Part shown: piece by piece, positions 40,839 through 51,500 of the stretch | How positions within the stretch are numbered: the first letter of the stretch is position 1 | How the letters are laid out: each line of letters starts with the position of its first letter | Assembly: GCF_045679555.1 (NCBI RefSeq) | Contig: NC_092091.1 | Coordinates: 69,888,517-69,952,516 of the forward strand | Source of the DNA: Salvelinus alpinus | Lineage: Eukaryota > Chordata > Actinopteri > Salmoniformes > Salmonidae | Length of the DNA: 64,000 bases | Direction: 5' to 3' | Notes under the pieces: model-generated | Seen by the model: the letters and a program-made list of their open reading frames with translations, nothing else | Told to the model about the DNA's origin: nothing | Database searches by the model: none | Translations under genes and position numbers: made by a program

Positions 40839-43755
40839 CTGGAATCAAGTCATCAACACAAACGGTTCATTTTAACTAACTGCTTCTGCATTGGTTTTAC
40901 ACTGCCTGCACCTACTTCATTTCATGTTTTTGCTTCTTCAAATATTCATCACCGTTTTCAAAAGACCACCGGCACCTCTCGTCCATCTCACCATTCTATA
41001 ACCAAAACAGTGCTCCTCCCCTGTGCCATATGACATGCAGCTAATCCTATTGGGCCTGTTCCTAGCTGCTAATATAGACCTCTTAACTGGTACTGAAATC
41101 ACTCTGTAATAGGAACACACTTGTGAAGCAGCCCAACCCTCACCGTCCATGATGAACTTAGCCGTGTCCAGTCCTACGTAGTCCAGCAGCTCAAAGGGCC
41201 CCATGGGATACCCAGCGCCCAGCTTCATGGCAATATCAATGTCCTCCTTTGACCCGTGGCCTGACGAAAATAGCACACACACACACGCAGCCATTGACTT
41301 TGAATGAAGGGTGACAACGGTTTCGTATACAGACAACTATGTTTTGTTAACCATAGATGTTGATACACAACCTTTTGTCACATCCCTCTTGGCTCCGATG
41401 CTATTTTCATTCATATACAGGCAAAACATTTGACTATCTTTCAGTCTTGCAGGGGTGGTGTACCTCTCTCATGTAGCCTGATGGCTTCCATCATGTAGGG
41501 CACCAGCAGGCGGTTCACAATGAACCCAGGAGTGTCCTGATGATGAACATAACGTACTGATGTTAGTGAACCGTTTATAATGTATCTGAACTAGATATGA
41601 TGAAGATAATGTATGGTGTAATATGGTATGTCACTGCATTATCTTTATAGGTGTACAATACTAGCGAAATACTTTATATTTGTTAAAATAAGCGAGGGTC
41701 TTACTTTGCAGGACACTGGCGTCTTTCCCAGTGCTTTGCTGAAAGTGAGGAGGGAATCGAAGGTCTCCTGGCTTGTGGCTGATGTTCCAATCACCTGAAG
41801 AGGACACGTAAACATCTTAACATCTTTCAATTGAAACTTGGGGCTTGCTCTCCTTATCAACGTGTCATTTTTAAAGCAACTTACATATGTTTCTAATTTA
41901 AACATCGCCATCATGACATAAAAAAATAACTGCTTTGCGGGAGACTATATAGAGACTTATCATAGGGAGAGATGTCCTAAAATGTACGCCGCACTATTGA
42001 TCCTTACCTCTACCAGCTTCATCATGGGGACGGGGTTGAAGAAGTGCAGCCCTCCAAATCTGTCCAGCCTGCTGGTGGAGCTGGCTATGTCGGTGATGGG
42101 CAGAGAGGATGTGTTGCTGGCGAAAATGGTGTGTCTTAAAATAGAGGAAGCAAAAACATCAGGCAACAAGCAGCAAGCACCCCCCATGAGGTACATCCCA
42201 ATTAGTAACATCAATTATGTGGGACACACAATGCCTTTCCTTTTGAAATATTTCATATTAATTAGAATAGTTTTAAAATAGTCTATTTTAAGCACATTTC
42301 AAGGATACCAGCATAGCTTTATAGTAAGATTAGAAAAAAAGCTCAAATGCAGATAAAGGAATTTTGATATTTAGGCTACACATTCAAAATGGCAACCAAA
42401 AATGTTTTCTAATCAAACAGCACTTGCTCTGGCTTGATGTTCATTTCAACACTGATCATCGATAGCTAACTCCTATGGTTATTGACAAAGTCGCAGGCAG
42501 CGGAGACAGGACAGTGCTTATGTGGTTTGGATTCACACTCGCTTGGCGAGTAACCTTCAGACCAAAGACATGGGTTGGACCCACAAGCTAATGCCTAGGA
42601 TTCAGCTCAGTGGGATAAGACAGTCTTGTGGTGTGTAGGAGACACAGGTTCAAGCCCTAGTCGGTCATACTTACGCTGGTGCCACTTTGTCCAGAGCACC
42701 AAAGAGGCCCTGTTTGATCTTGAGGTTCTCCACAATGGCCTCCAGCACCAAGTCTGTACTCCCCACCACAGACGCTGCGTCTGTCGATATCGACACGTTG
42801 GCCATCACCTTGGCAATAAACTCTGCTCCTGCCTGTAACATACATGATGACTGTCAAACCCCTGTTTGACTCAATGGTGTTAATAAAATGAAGTTCTGCC
42901 AACATTTCCTCATTGGAAACAGCAACATTAACATATTAGTGACCAACATCTGGCTTGTCAGCAAACTTCTTCTTGACCACCCTCTTCAGACTGCCTTCTA
43001 TTCCCTTGGCGGATTTCTTCAGGATTTCCTCATTTGTGTCAACTAGCACCACCGAATGGCCCGTTGTAGCAGCAACCTATTAGAAAGGGGGAGTGCGAGT
43101 CGTGAGTGGGTGGGACAGGTGTTCACCAGGTTTGACTGTCAAAAAGTAACTTTAGTAATATAACTAGGTAACAAAACCCCGTATATAACTAGCTAGCTAA
43201 AGTAGATATAGGTCAAAGGCCACCTCATGCAGCTATCTTCACCATCTGTGTTTTGCACTGATCAACCTGAGACAGCTTGTGAGGCATACTGTACTTCTTA
43301 CCCAGAGATGAACAACCATTGCTTATAATACAGAGTTGTGTTACTGATTAGCCTGCAGAACTCATCCCCTGCATCAGGGGAATTACCTTGGTTGGCTTCT
43401 CAAGTGGGTGTCTAACAAGCTAGCTATTAGCAAGCTAGCGGTTAACTAACCAACAGTATTCGGTAAGTTCGTGCACTTCATTGCTATATTTAACTGGCTT
43501 GTTAGTTAGTCTTGCAGCGTTAGCTGCACAGCTGGTTAGCTTACAAGATATCTAGCCAGCCTCTGTAGCAAGCTAGCTAGCACGCTACTGTTAGCAAACA
43601 AACTTCTGTCATTAACAGTTAACGTTAACTAACGTTACCTGTGCGATACCTGCACCCATCTGACCACCCCCGATGATCGTAACGTGTTTGATCGCTGCAT
43701 TTCGGACTGCAGAAGAGGAGAGACCTCTGATGACTTGGTGAGTGAAGAAAGCCAT
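40720..43755 (-). CDS. hadh: hadh, mitochondrial (S)-3-hydroxyacyl-CoA dehydrogenase, complete
   Basis: Mitochondrial-matrix enzyme of beta-oxidation that converts 3-hydroxyacyl-CoA to 3-ketoacyl-CoA with NAD+, preferring short and medium chains. Eight coding exons (- strand): 43639-43755, 42948-43076, 42675-42832, 42008-42134, 41705-41794, 41464-41536, 41144-41260, 40720-40838. They sum to 930 nt, 309 aa plus stop (human 314). Residues 1-22 are Arg/Ser-rich, typical of a mitochondrial presequence. The Rossmann motif [10 protein letters not shown] follows at about 29-38. The catalytic His is in GLHFFNPVP with the paired Glu in KLVEV, and the substrate loop is PGFIVNRLL. The C-terminus is GFYKYK. 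The start at 43755 has context AACCATGG and matches the family MAF start. An in-frame upstream extension stays open to 43896 but is unlike the family. Convergent with lef1. Confidence 0.97.
41144..41260 (-). CDS. hadh: hadh exon 7
   Basis: 117 nt encoding [20 protein letters not shown] and [18 protein letters not shown], the C-terminal dimerisation domain. Donor is GACG|GTGAGG. Confidence 0.95.
41464..41536 (-). CDS. hadh: hadh exon 6
   Basis: 73 nt encoding [24 protein letters not shown], with the active-site Asn loop. Donor is GAGAG|GTACAC. Confidence 0.95.
41705..41794 (-). CDS. hadh: hadh exon 5
   Basis: 30 codons, [30 protein letters not shown], phase 0 at both ends, donor GTAAGA. Confidence 0.95.
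42008..42134 (-). CDS. hadh: hadh exon 4 (catalytic His)
   Basis: 127 nt encoding [19 protein letters not shown] through [15 protein letters not shown]. It contains the catalytic His of HFFNPVP and the Glu of LVE. Confidence 0.96.
42599..42668 (+). mobile_element. tRNA-like SINE fragment in hadh intron
   Basis: Contains an A-box-like CAGCTCAGTGGGATAAG and a B-box-like GGTTCAAGCCC, on the strand opposite hadh and just outside exon 3. Confidence 0.5.
42675..42832 (-). CDS. hadh: hadh exon 3
   Basis: 158 nt beginning [20 protein letters not shown] and containing [14 protein letters not shown]. The donor is strong (GTAAGT). A tRNA-like SINE fragment lies about 10 bp downstream of the donor on the opposite strand. 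Confidence 0.95.
42948..43076 (-). CDS. hadh: hadh exon 2
   Basis: 43 codons, [20 protein letters not shown] to KKKFADKPD. It continues the Rossmann fold; the Asp in LVD is the expected NAD ribose-binding acid. The donor, GAT|GTTGGT, is non-consensus but is the only one that keeps phase 0 and the family length. Confidence 0.92.
43390..43638. repeat. TAGC/AACGTTA-rich start of hadh intron 1
   Basis: Dense GCTAGCTAGC, TTAGCTAAC and AACGTTA motifs. Similar motifs occur at 23460-23540 and 23900-24180. A common compositional feature of fish intronic DNA. Confidence 0.5.
43639..43755 (-). CDS. hadh: hadh exon 1
   Basis: 39 codons, [20 protein letters not shown] to MGAGIAQ, then donor GTAACG. It carries the mitochondrial presequence and the NAD-binding glycine motif. 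Confidence 0.95.
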
Positions 43756-43989
43756 GGTTTGCAAGGCGGAGAGGACCGCACCAGAATGAAGGAGCTGGCT
43801 GTGGCTGAACGTACAGGCAGACTGACACTCAGACACCATGGAAAGTAGGAAGGTCGTTGTGTGGCAGTGGTCACGTGACTTTTTAGCCCGTTCCATGACC
43901 TTTCACACAGTTCTGATGTGGTGTGTTTTATTAGATTCATACTATTGCTCTGATATAGGAATGAGTCAATAATACCATTGTAGAAAGAG

Positions 43990-44565
43990 GAGGAAGGGAA
44001 GCGCTACTAAGGTACACAATAGTAACATTTTGGTAGATAGAAGGTGCTCTTTGGTAAAAGGGGTAAATTGGTCATCAAGAAGAAAGGAGGACCAAGGCAC
44101 TCTTCATATAATTAATTAAAATGCCTTTATTAGTATGGCATGTTCAATAGAAACAACGTTTTAAAAATCTGACGCGTTTCGGCTGCATGGCCTTCGTCAG
44201 GGAGTACAAAAAAATAATACAATGTACTCTTTTGAACAGCTTTTCCAATTAGCCCCAATTAGAAGAGGGAGTGGTTAAAAAATTGATTGGACACACATAG
44301 TAAGCAATACTATACACATTAAAAAGTGAAATACTGTAGCTATGTTATCATAAAAATACAACTCCAAGCTAGAAGTATCAGGACACTTAGAAAGGTAGTT
44401 CTAACCTTAAATATGACTGGGAGAAGTGTCAAGAATAAGAAAGCAATATATTCCATAGTACACTAGAACACAGCAAAATATGAACAACAGTATACCATTG
44501 TAGTTTGATAGGATGCAATAGCACTTTCTACTGACAAGACAAGAATAGTGTGTGCAACAGTTGCA
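43990..44565. other. hadh-cyp2u1 intergenic region with possible retroelement end
   Basis: ACGCGTTTCGGCTGCATGGC and CTTCGTCAGGGAG near 44175-44205 resemble the terminal parts of Penelope-like elements. The rest is AT-rich with nothing recognised. Confidence 0.35.
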
Positions 44566-44845
44566 TTAAAGCACATCAAGATCATCATTTATTTTATTGC
44601 CATAATGCAATAGACAATCAAAATAACTTTTGATTTTTAAACATATTTCAGTCCAGTGAAATACAAATGACAAAATACTCAAGTAATTGAAATACATATA
44701 ACAGTGGATTAACGCACCAAAATACCAAAGGGTATGAAAAATATAAGCTATGTAAAATATTTGATCACATAACAGAAGGTTTTTGTCTTTAATATTTACT
44801 GTTGCCTTGTTTAGAAGATAGAGCTGAAGGACAAAACTGGTTGAG

Positions 44846-44955
44846 GGAACATAGGGCCCTGGGAACATGGGCTGAGGGAACATAGGGCCCTGGGAACATG
44901 GGCCGAGGGAACATAGGGCCCTGGGAACATGGGCTGAGGGAACATAGGGACCTGG
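44846..44955. repeat. 33-bp tandem repeat
   Basis: About 3.5 units of GGGAACATAGGGCCCTGGGA ACATGGGCTGA. Confidence 0.9.
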
Positions 44956-45206
44956 GAACAGACATGGTCCCCCTGCATTGCACCCATTTTGTTTAGAATG
45001 GACTCCCTGTACTTTTGCATAGCAACTATGCAAAAAATATTTAAGACTGGGTGGCGTCGGTAGCAACATGACAAAAATAACTAAAAACCTGATTTTTGTC
45101 TGGACTATATCTTCTGGTGGAAGAATTAAATAGTATGAATTGACTTATCAAAATAATGTTTTAATTAAAATATGTAATTCATTGTTATTTTAGTAACAGT
45201 TTTATA

Positions 45207-45351
45207 AAAGCAATAAGGCACGAGGCAGTATCATGAATACAGTCACAGACAAATGGGTTGACTGGCCGATGCTGTCGCATCGTGGCCAACTAACGCCGTT
45301 TACCTGTGACTGTATTCATGATACACCACTTCCTCTTGTGCCTTATGGCTT
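45207..45351. repeat. imperfect palindrome downstream of cyp2u1 stop
   Basis: The left arm (AATAAGGCACGAGG, GTATCATGAATACAGTCACA) is complementary to the right arm. A second nested stem (GGCCGATG/CATCGTGGCC) lies at the centre. Confidence 0.8.
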
Positions 45352-45388
45352 AATTACGGTGTCAGCGGTTGTTGTTCGTCTGGTGGCC

Positions 45389-45570
45389 TCACCGCCGGGG
45401 CCTCACAGTCACAGTGTATGAGCAGGGGGCCAGGGTGAGGCCAAAGCGCCCGTGCATGGGAGGAGGGGCCAGCCCCTCGGGCAGTCTGAAACTGAAGGCC
45501 TGCAGCAGGCTGGTGAACATCAGGAACAGCTCCATCTTAGCCAGCTGCTCGCCCATACACACCCTGCGTC
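45389..45570 (-). CDS. cyp2u1: cyp2u1 exon 5 (terminal)
   Basis: 182 nt continuing the haem loop ([19 protein letters not shown]), ending TVTVRPRR-stop (TGA, 45389-45391). Confidence 0.95.
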
Positions 45571-48500
45571 CTGGGAAAGAGAGGGAGAGAACACTGTAAA
45601 GATGCACATTAAGTCATGGTCATACTAAGTGCATTCCAACAATAATAATAATAATCCAGTAAGACTGTGAAATCAAATGATTGAAATGTTCAGTCGTGGC
45701 CTAACTGCTTCATACTTATGTAGGGGTAGTATGGGACTTCAACAATCCAGTGAGATTGTAAACTAACCTTTTGAACCTTGTTTCAGTGGATTTTACAGGA
45801 GCCTAACTGTAAATGTCCACAGTAGAAAGGCTTCATTCTCAGTGTATACCGTGTGACTACACTCCCGTTTGCCAGTCGTAGAGCAAGTCGCTAATGGGAC
45901 CCCCACATACGTCTGTCGAGAGAGACTGCCTTACGACCTACCTATTCCGAACGGTATGAAGCACTCTTTCCTCAGGAGATTCCCCTGGTCGTCTAGGAAA
46001 CGAGAGGGGTTGAAGTCGTCTGGCTCCTCCCACATAGTGGGATCCCTATGGACAGACCACAGGTTGGGGATGATCACTGTGCCCTTAGGGATTGTATAGC
46101 CACGGAACTCTGCAAGACAACAACAGACGAACCATAGCGAAAGGGTTGTACTTTCCTGTTTCTGCTGCAGCAGCCTAGTCCCTGTTGTAGTGTTGGTCTG
46201 GTGGAACTGACTGACCAAGTTGTTGAGAAAGCAATTCAATACAACTTTATTGATCTGACTGTGCATAACGGAAGAGTCAGGTTCTACCATAGAATTAGAA
46301 TGACTAGTATGGGTTTCTCTCTCCTCACCTGTGGTCTCTGAGGCCATGTGAGGGATAGCCAGGGGGACCACCACAGTCATCCTCTGCACCTCCATGATGG
46401 TGGCCTCCGTGAACGGCAGGCTGCCTTTATCAGTGAGAGACGGGACCCTGTCTGGGCCCACCACTGCATCGATCTCCGCCTGCACCCTCTCTGTGGTGTG
46501 AACGGGTACAAATGACATGGAAAACATTATTACAAAGCAACGAGCATTGGGAAACAGGACACTGGATATGTTACACATAGCATTATGATTGGGTACTGTA
46601 CTACATCATGCTACAACAAGGAGTTCTCTTTCGGTTACATTGAACTGGTCCTCTACACCCCTCTTCCTGATGTAGTACCTTGGATATCTGGATACACGAC
46701 CATGTAGAGCATCATCCACAGCACTGTGTTGGTGGTGGTATCAGTACCAGCGATGAAGAGGTCTCCTATGATGTAGAATAGGTAGTCCTCTGAGAAGCTA
46801 CTGTCCGTCTCCCCAGCGGCCTCCTGGGCCAGCATCTCTACCAGATACATGTCTATGAGATCTCTGGGGTTGGCTGGGTCTAACGTCTCCCTATGTCTGG
46901 TGATGATCTGCTTCAGGAAGGCAGTGATGTCCCTTTCCACTTGCCGTACCTCTCTGAAGACACCGAAGGGCAGGTAGTAGAGTAGGGGGAAGACATTGAT
47001 GAGGACCGCCGCGCTGTTAGAATAGAATAGAGTAGAATAGATACGTTACTGCCTGTTTTCTGGGAGAAACTGAAATGTGTTAAGCGCTTAAGGGCACACA
47101 GCAGGAAATTCTACTTGAGATCAGAGACCAGCAGTTACCAGTTCAGTTCCCACGTCTTTGAACCAGTCAACCTTCCAGCTACTGATCCACATCTCTAACC
47201 TCTAGGCTACCTGTTGGCGATGATCTCTAGGCCGCGGGCCATCAGGTCCAGCAGGGCGCCAAACTCCCGGTCAGCGTGGTGGAAGCGCTGGCCCAGGGCG
47301 ATGTAGGAGATTACGTTGGACACAGAGTTAGTTATCAGAGGGGTCAGGTCCACTCCTGAACCCTCAGTATCTTCCTCGCCGAGACGCAGAAGCTCAGATT
47401 TGACCACAGCCAGCCCCTCAAGGATACAGGGCTCCAGGCTCAACTTGCCCAGGCCAAAGTTCCGCAGCGTGGTGTGGCAGAACTTGCGCTGCCTTCTCCA
47501 TACTGGTCCATAAGGTGCAAAAACTATGCCTAAGGTTCAGAGAAATGATAAGAGGCGAGGACAGTTAATAGTGCTGTCACTATGCACTAGTACACATATG
47601 TAATTATTTACAGAGCAAAATTACATTTCTCTTTCCTTTTCTGCTTGGAAGACTTTTGATGAGAATAATATAATATAACAATAGAACAGACCAATATAAT
47701 ATAACAATAGAATATAATCATAGAATAGAACAGACCAAAATAATAGAACAATAGAATATAACAGACCAATAGAATAGAACAATATAACAGAACAATATAA
47801 CAATAGAATAGAACATACCAATAGAATAGAACAATAGAATAGAACAGACCAATAGAAGATAACAGACCGATATAATAGAACAATAGAATAGAGCAATAGA
47901 ATAGAACAATAGAATATACCAATAGAATAGAGCAATAGAAGAGAACAGACCAATATAATAGACCAATAGAAGAGAACAAACCGATAGAACAGAACAATAG
48001 AATGGAGCAATAGAATAGAGCAATAGAATAGAGCAATAGAATAGAACAATAGAATAGAACAATAGAATATAGCAATATACTAGAACAATATAATAGAACA
48101 ATAGAATAGAACAATAGAATAGAGCAATAGAATATAGCAATATAATAGAACAATAGAATAGAGCAATAGAAAAGAACAATACAATAGAGCAATAGAAGAG
48201 AACAGACCGATAGAATAGAATAATAGAATAGAACAACAGAATAGAGCAATAGAATAGACCAATAGAATAGAACAATATAATAGAGCAATAGAATAGAGCA
48301 ATAGAATAGAACAATAGAAGAGAACAGACCAATAGAATAGAACAATATAATAGAACAATATAATAGAACAATAGAATAGAGCAATAGAATATAGCAATAG
48401 AATAGAACAATAGAATAGAACAATAGAATAGAGCAATAGAATATAGCAATATAATAGAACAATAGAATAGAGCAATAGAAAAGAACAATACAATAGAGCA

Positions 48501-51500
48501 ATAGAAGAGAACAGACCGATATAATAGAATAATAGAATAGAACAACAGAATAGAGCAATAGAATATAGCAATATAATAGAACAATAGCATAGAGCAATAG
48601 AATAGAGCAATATAATAGAACAATAGAATAAACCAATAGAATAGAACAATACAATAGAGCAATAGAATAGAGCAATAGAATAGACCAATAGAATAGAGCA
48701 ATAGAATAGACCAATAGAATAGAGCAATAGAATAGAGCAATAGAATAGACCAATAGAATAGAAGAATACAATAGAGCAATAGAAGAGAACAGACCAATAG
48801 AATAGAATAATAGAATAGAACAATATAATAGAGCAATAGAATATAGCAATATAATAGAACAGACCAATAGAATATAGCAATATAATAGAACAGAGCAATA
48901 GAATATAGCAATATAATAGAACAGAGCAATAGAATATAGCAATATAATAGAACAGACCAATAGAATATAGCAATATAATAGAACAGAGCAATAGAATATA
49001 GCAATATAATAGAACAGACCAATAGAATAGAGCAATAGAATAGAGCAATAGAATAGACCAATAGAATAGACCAATAGAATAGACCAATAGAATAGAGCAA
49101 TATAATAGACCAATAGAATAGAAGAATACAATAGAGCAATAGAAGAGAACAGACCAATAGAATAGAATAATAGAATAGAACAATATAATAGAGCAATAAA
49201 ATATAGCAATATAATAGAACAATAGAATAGAGCAATAGAATAGACCAATAGAATAGTGCAATAGAATAGACCAATAGAATAGACCAATAGAATAGACCAA
49301 TAGAATAGACCAATAGAATAGAGCAATAGAATAGACCAATAGAATAGAGCAATAGAAGAGAACAGACCAATATAAAAGACCAATAGAATAGAGCAATAGA
49401 AGAGAACAGGCCAAAAGAATAGACCAATAGAATAGACCAATAGACGAGAACAGACCGATGTAAGAGAATAGAATAGAGGAAGAGAATAGAGCAATAGAAG
49501 AGAACAGGCCAAAAGAATAGACCAATATAATAGAGCAATATAATAGAACAATAGATAATAGAGCAATAGAAGAGAACAGGCCAAAAGAATATACCAATAT
49601 AATAGAGCAATAGAATAGAGCAATAGAATAGAACCGGCCAATAGAATAGAGCAATAGAATAGAGCAATAGAATAGAACAATAGAATAGAACAATAGAATA
49701 GAGCAATAGAATAGAACCGGCCAATAGAATAGACCAATAGAATAGAACAATAGAATAGAGCAATAGAATAGAACAGTAGAATAGAGCAATAGAATAGAAC
49801 CGGCCAATAGAATAGACCAATAGAATAGAGCAATAGAATAGAGCAATAGAATAGAACAATAGAATAGAACAATAGAATAGAGCACAAGAATAGAGCAATA
49901 GAATAGAACAATATAATAGAACAATAGAATAGAGCAATAGAATAGAACAATAGAATAGACCAATAGAATAGAACAATAGAATAGAACAATAGAATAGAAC
50001 AATAGAATAGACCAATAGAATAGACCAATAGAATAGACCAATAGAATAGAACAATAGAATAGAGCAATAGAATAGAACAATAGAATAGAGCAATAGAATA
50101 GAACAATATAATAGAGCAACAGAATAGAACAATATAATAGAGCAACAGAATAGAGCAATAGAATAGAACAATATAATAGAGCAATAGAATAGAGCAATAG
50201 AATAGAGCAATATAATAGAGCAATAGAATAGAACAATATAATAGACCAATAGAATAGAACAATATAATAGAACAATATAATAGAACAATAGAATAGACCA
50301 ATATAATATAACAATAGAATAGAACAATAGAATAGAACAATAGAATAGACCAATAGAATAGAGCAATAGAATAGAGCAATAGAATAGAACAATAGAATAT
50401 AGCAATATAATAGAACAATAGAATAGAACAATAGAATAGAATAGAACAATAGAATAGAGCAATAGAATAGAGCAATAGAATAGGACAATAGAATAGAATA
50501 GACCAATAGAATAGAACAATAGAATAGACCAATAGAATAGAGCAATATAATAGAACAGACCAATAGAATAGAGCAATAGAAGAGAACAGACCGATATAAT
50601 AGAACAATAGAAGAGAACAGACCAATAGAATAGAACAATATAATAGAACAGACCAATAGAATAGAACAGACCAATAGAATAGAGCAATAGAAGAGAACAG
50701 ACCGATATAATAGAACAATAGAATATAACACTAGAATGGAACAGAACAATAGAATAACAGAACAATCTAATATAACATACCAATCGAATAGAACAATTGA
50801 ATACAATAATATAATAGAACAATAGAATAATATAACAATAGAATAGAGACAAAGGAGAGGAGGGCTTCTTTGGTTTATAGTTCATCCATGAGGTGCTCTT
50901 TGATCATGGGATGAAATACTATAAAACAAAAAGAAGTTGATGCTGGATAGTAAACAATGTCAGAACAGCCTTTGTTCAAACAAACTTCCAATCAAGGCAC
51001 TCTCATGTAGTGGAATCTTTTTAAAGTATTTATGTTTTACGGCTTATGCGTGGCAAGATTCTTTTTTTTTAAACAGACGTGTTGTGGCTACAGCCTTCAT
51101 CAAGGTGACAAATAATAGTGGTGAACAAACAGGTGTATTGTCACGTTCCTGACCTGTTTTCTCTTGTTTTGTATGTCTTTATTGGTCAGGGCGTGAGTGT
51201 TGGGTGGGCAGTCTATGTTTTCTATTTCTATGTTGGGTTTTGTGTTCGGCCTGGTATGATTCTCAATTAGAGACAGGTGTGTATCGTTTGTCTCTGATTG
51301 AGAGTCATACTAAGGCAGCCAGGGTTTCACTGGTGTTTTGTGGGTGTTTGTTTCCTGTGTTAGCGTTTGGGCCACACAGGACTGTTGCAGGTTAGTAACG
51401 TTTGTTGTTTTGTTAATTTGTTAGTGTTTGTTGGTTTGTCATTAAAATCATGAATACCTCCTACTCCGCATTTTGGTCCGATCCTCCTCGTCTGAGGAGG

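Larger units (their letters stand above)
44570..45388 (-). other. cyp2u1: probable cyp2u1 3' untranslated region
   Basis: Sequence downstream of the cyp2u1 stop to an AATAAA on the - strand at 44588-44593. It contains an imperfect palindrome (45207-45351) and a 33-bp tandem repeat (about 44846-44955). The extent is inferred from the polyadenylation signal only. Confidence 0.45.

Noticed and set aside
43756-43896. 47-codon N-terminal extension of hadh
   Set aside because: In frame and open, but the family starts at MAF with a good Kozak context at 43755. The extension is most likely 5'UTR.
44566-45069. 167-aa - strand ORF with PGPYVPSAHVPRALCS repeats
   Set aside because: Generated by the 33-bp tandem repeat in the probable cyp2u1 3'UTR.
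47608-50885. Three overlapping - strand ORFs of about 900-1055 codons
   Set aside because: They are readings of the 13-bp satellite in all three frames, with only five or six amino acids used. An intron 1 repeat, not a gene.
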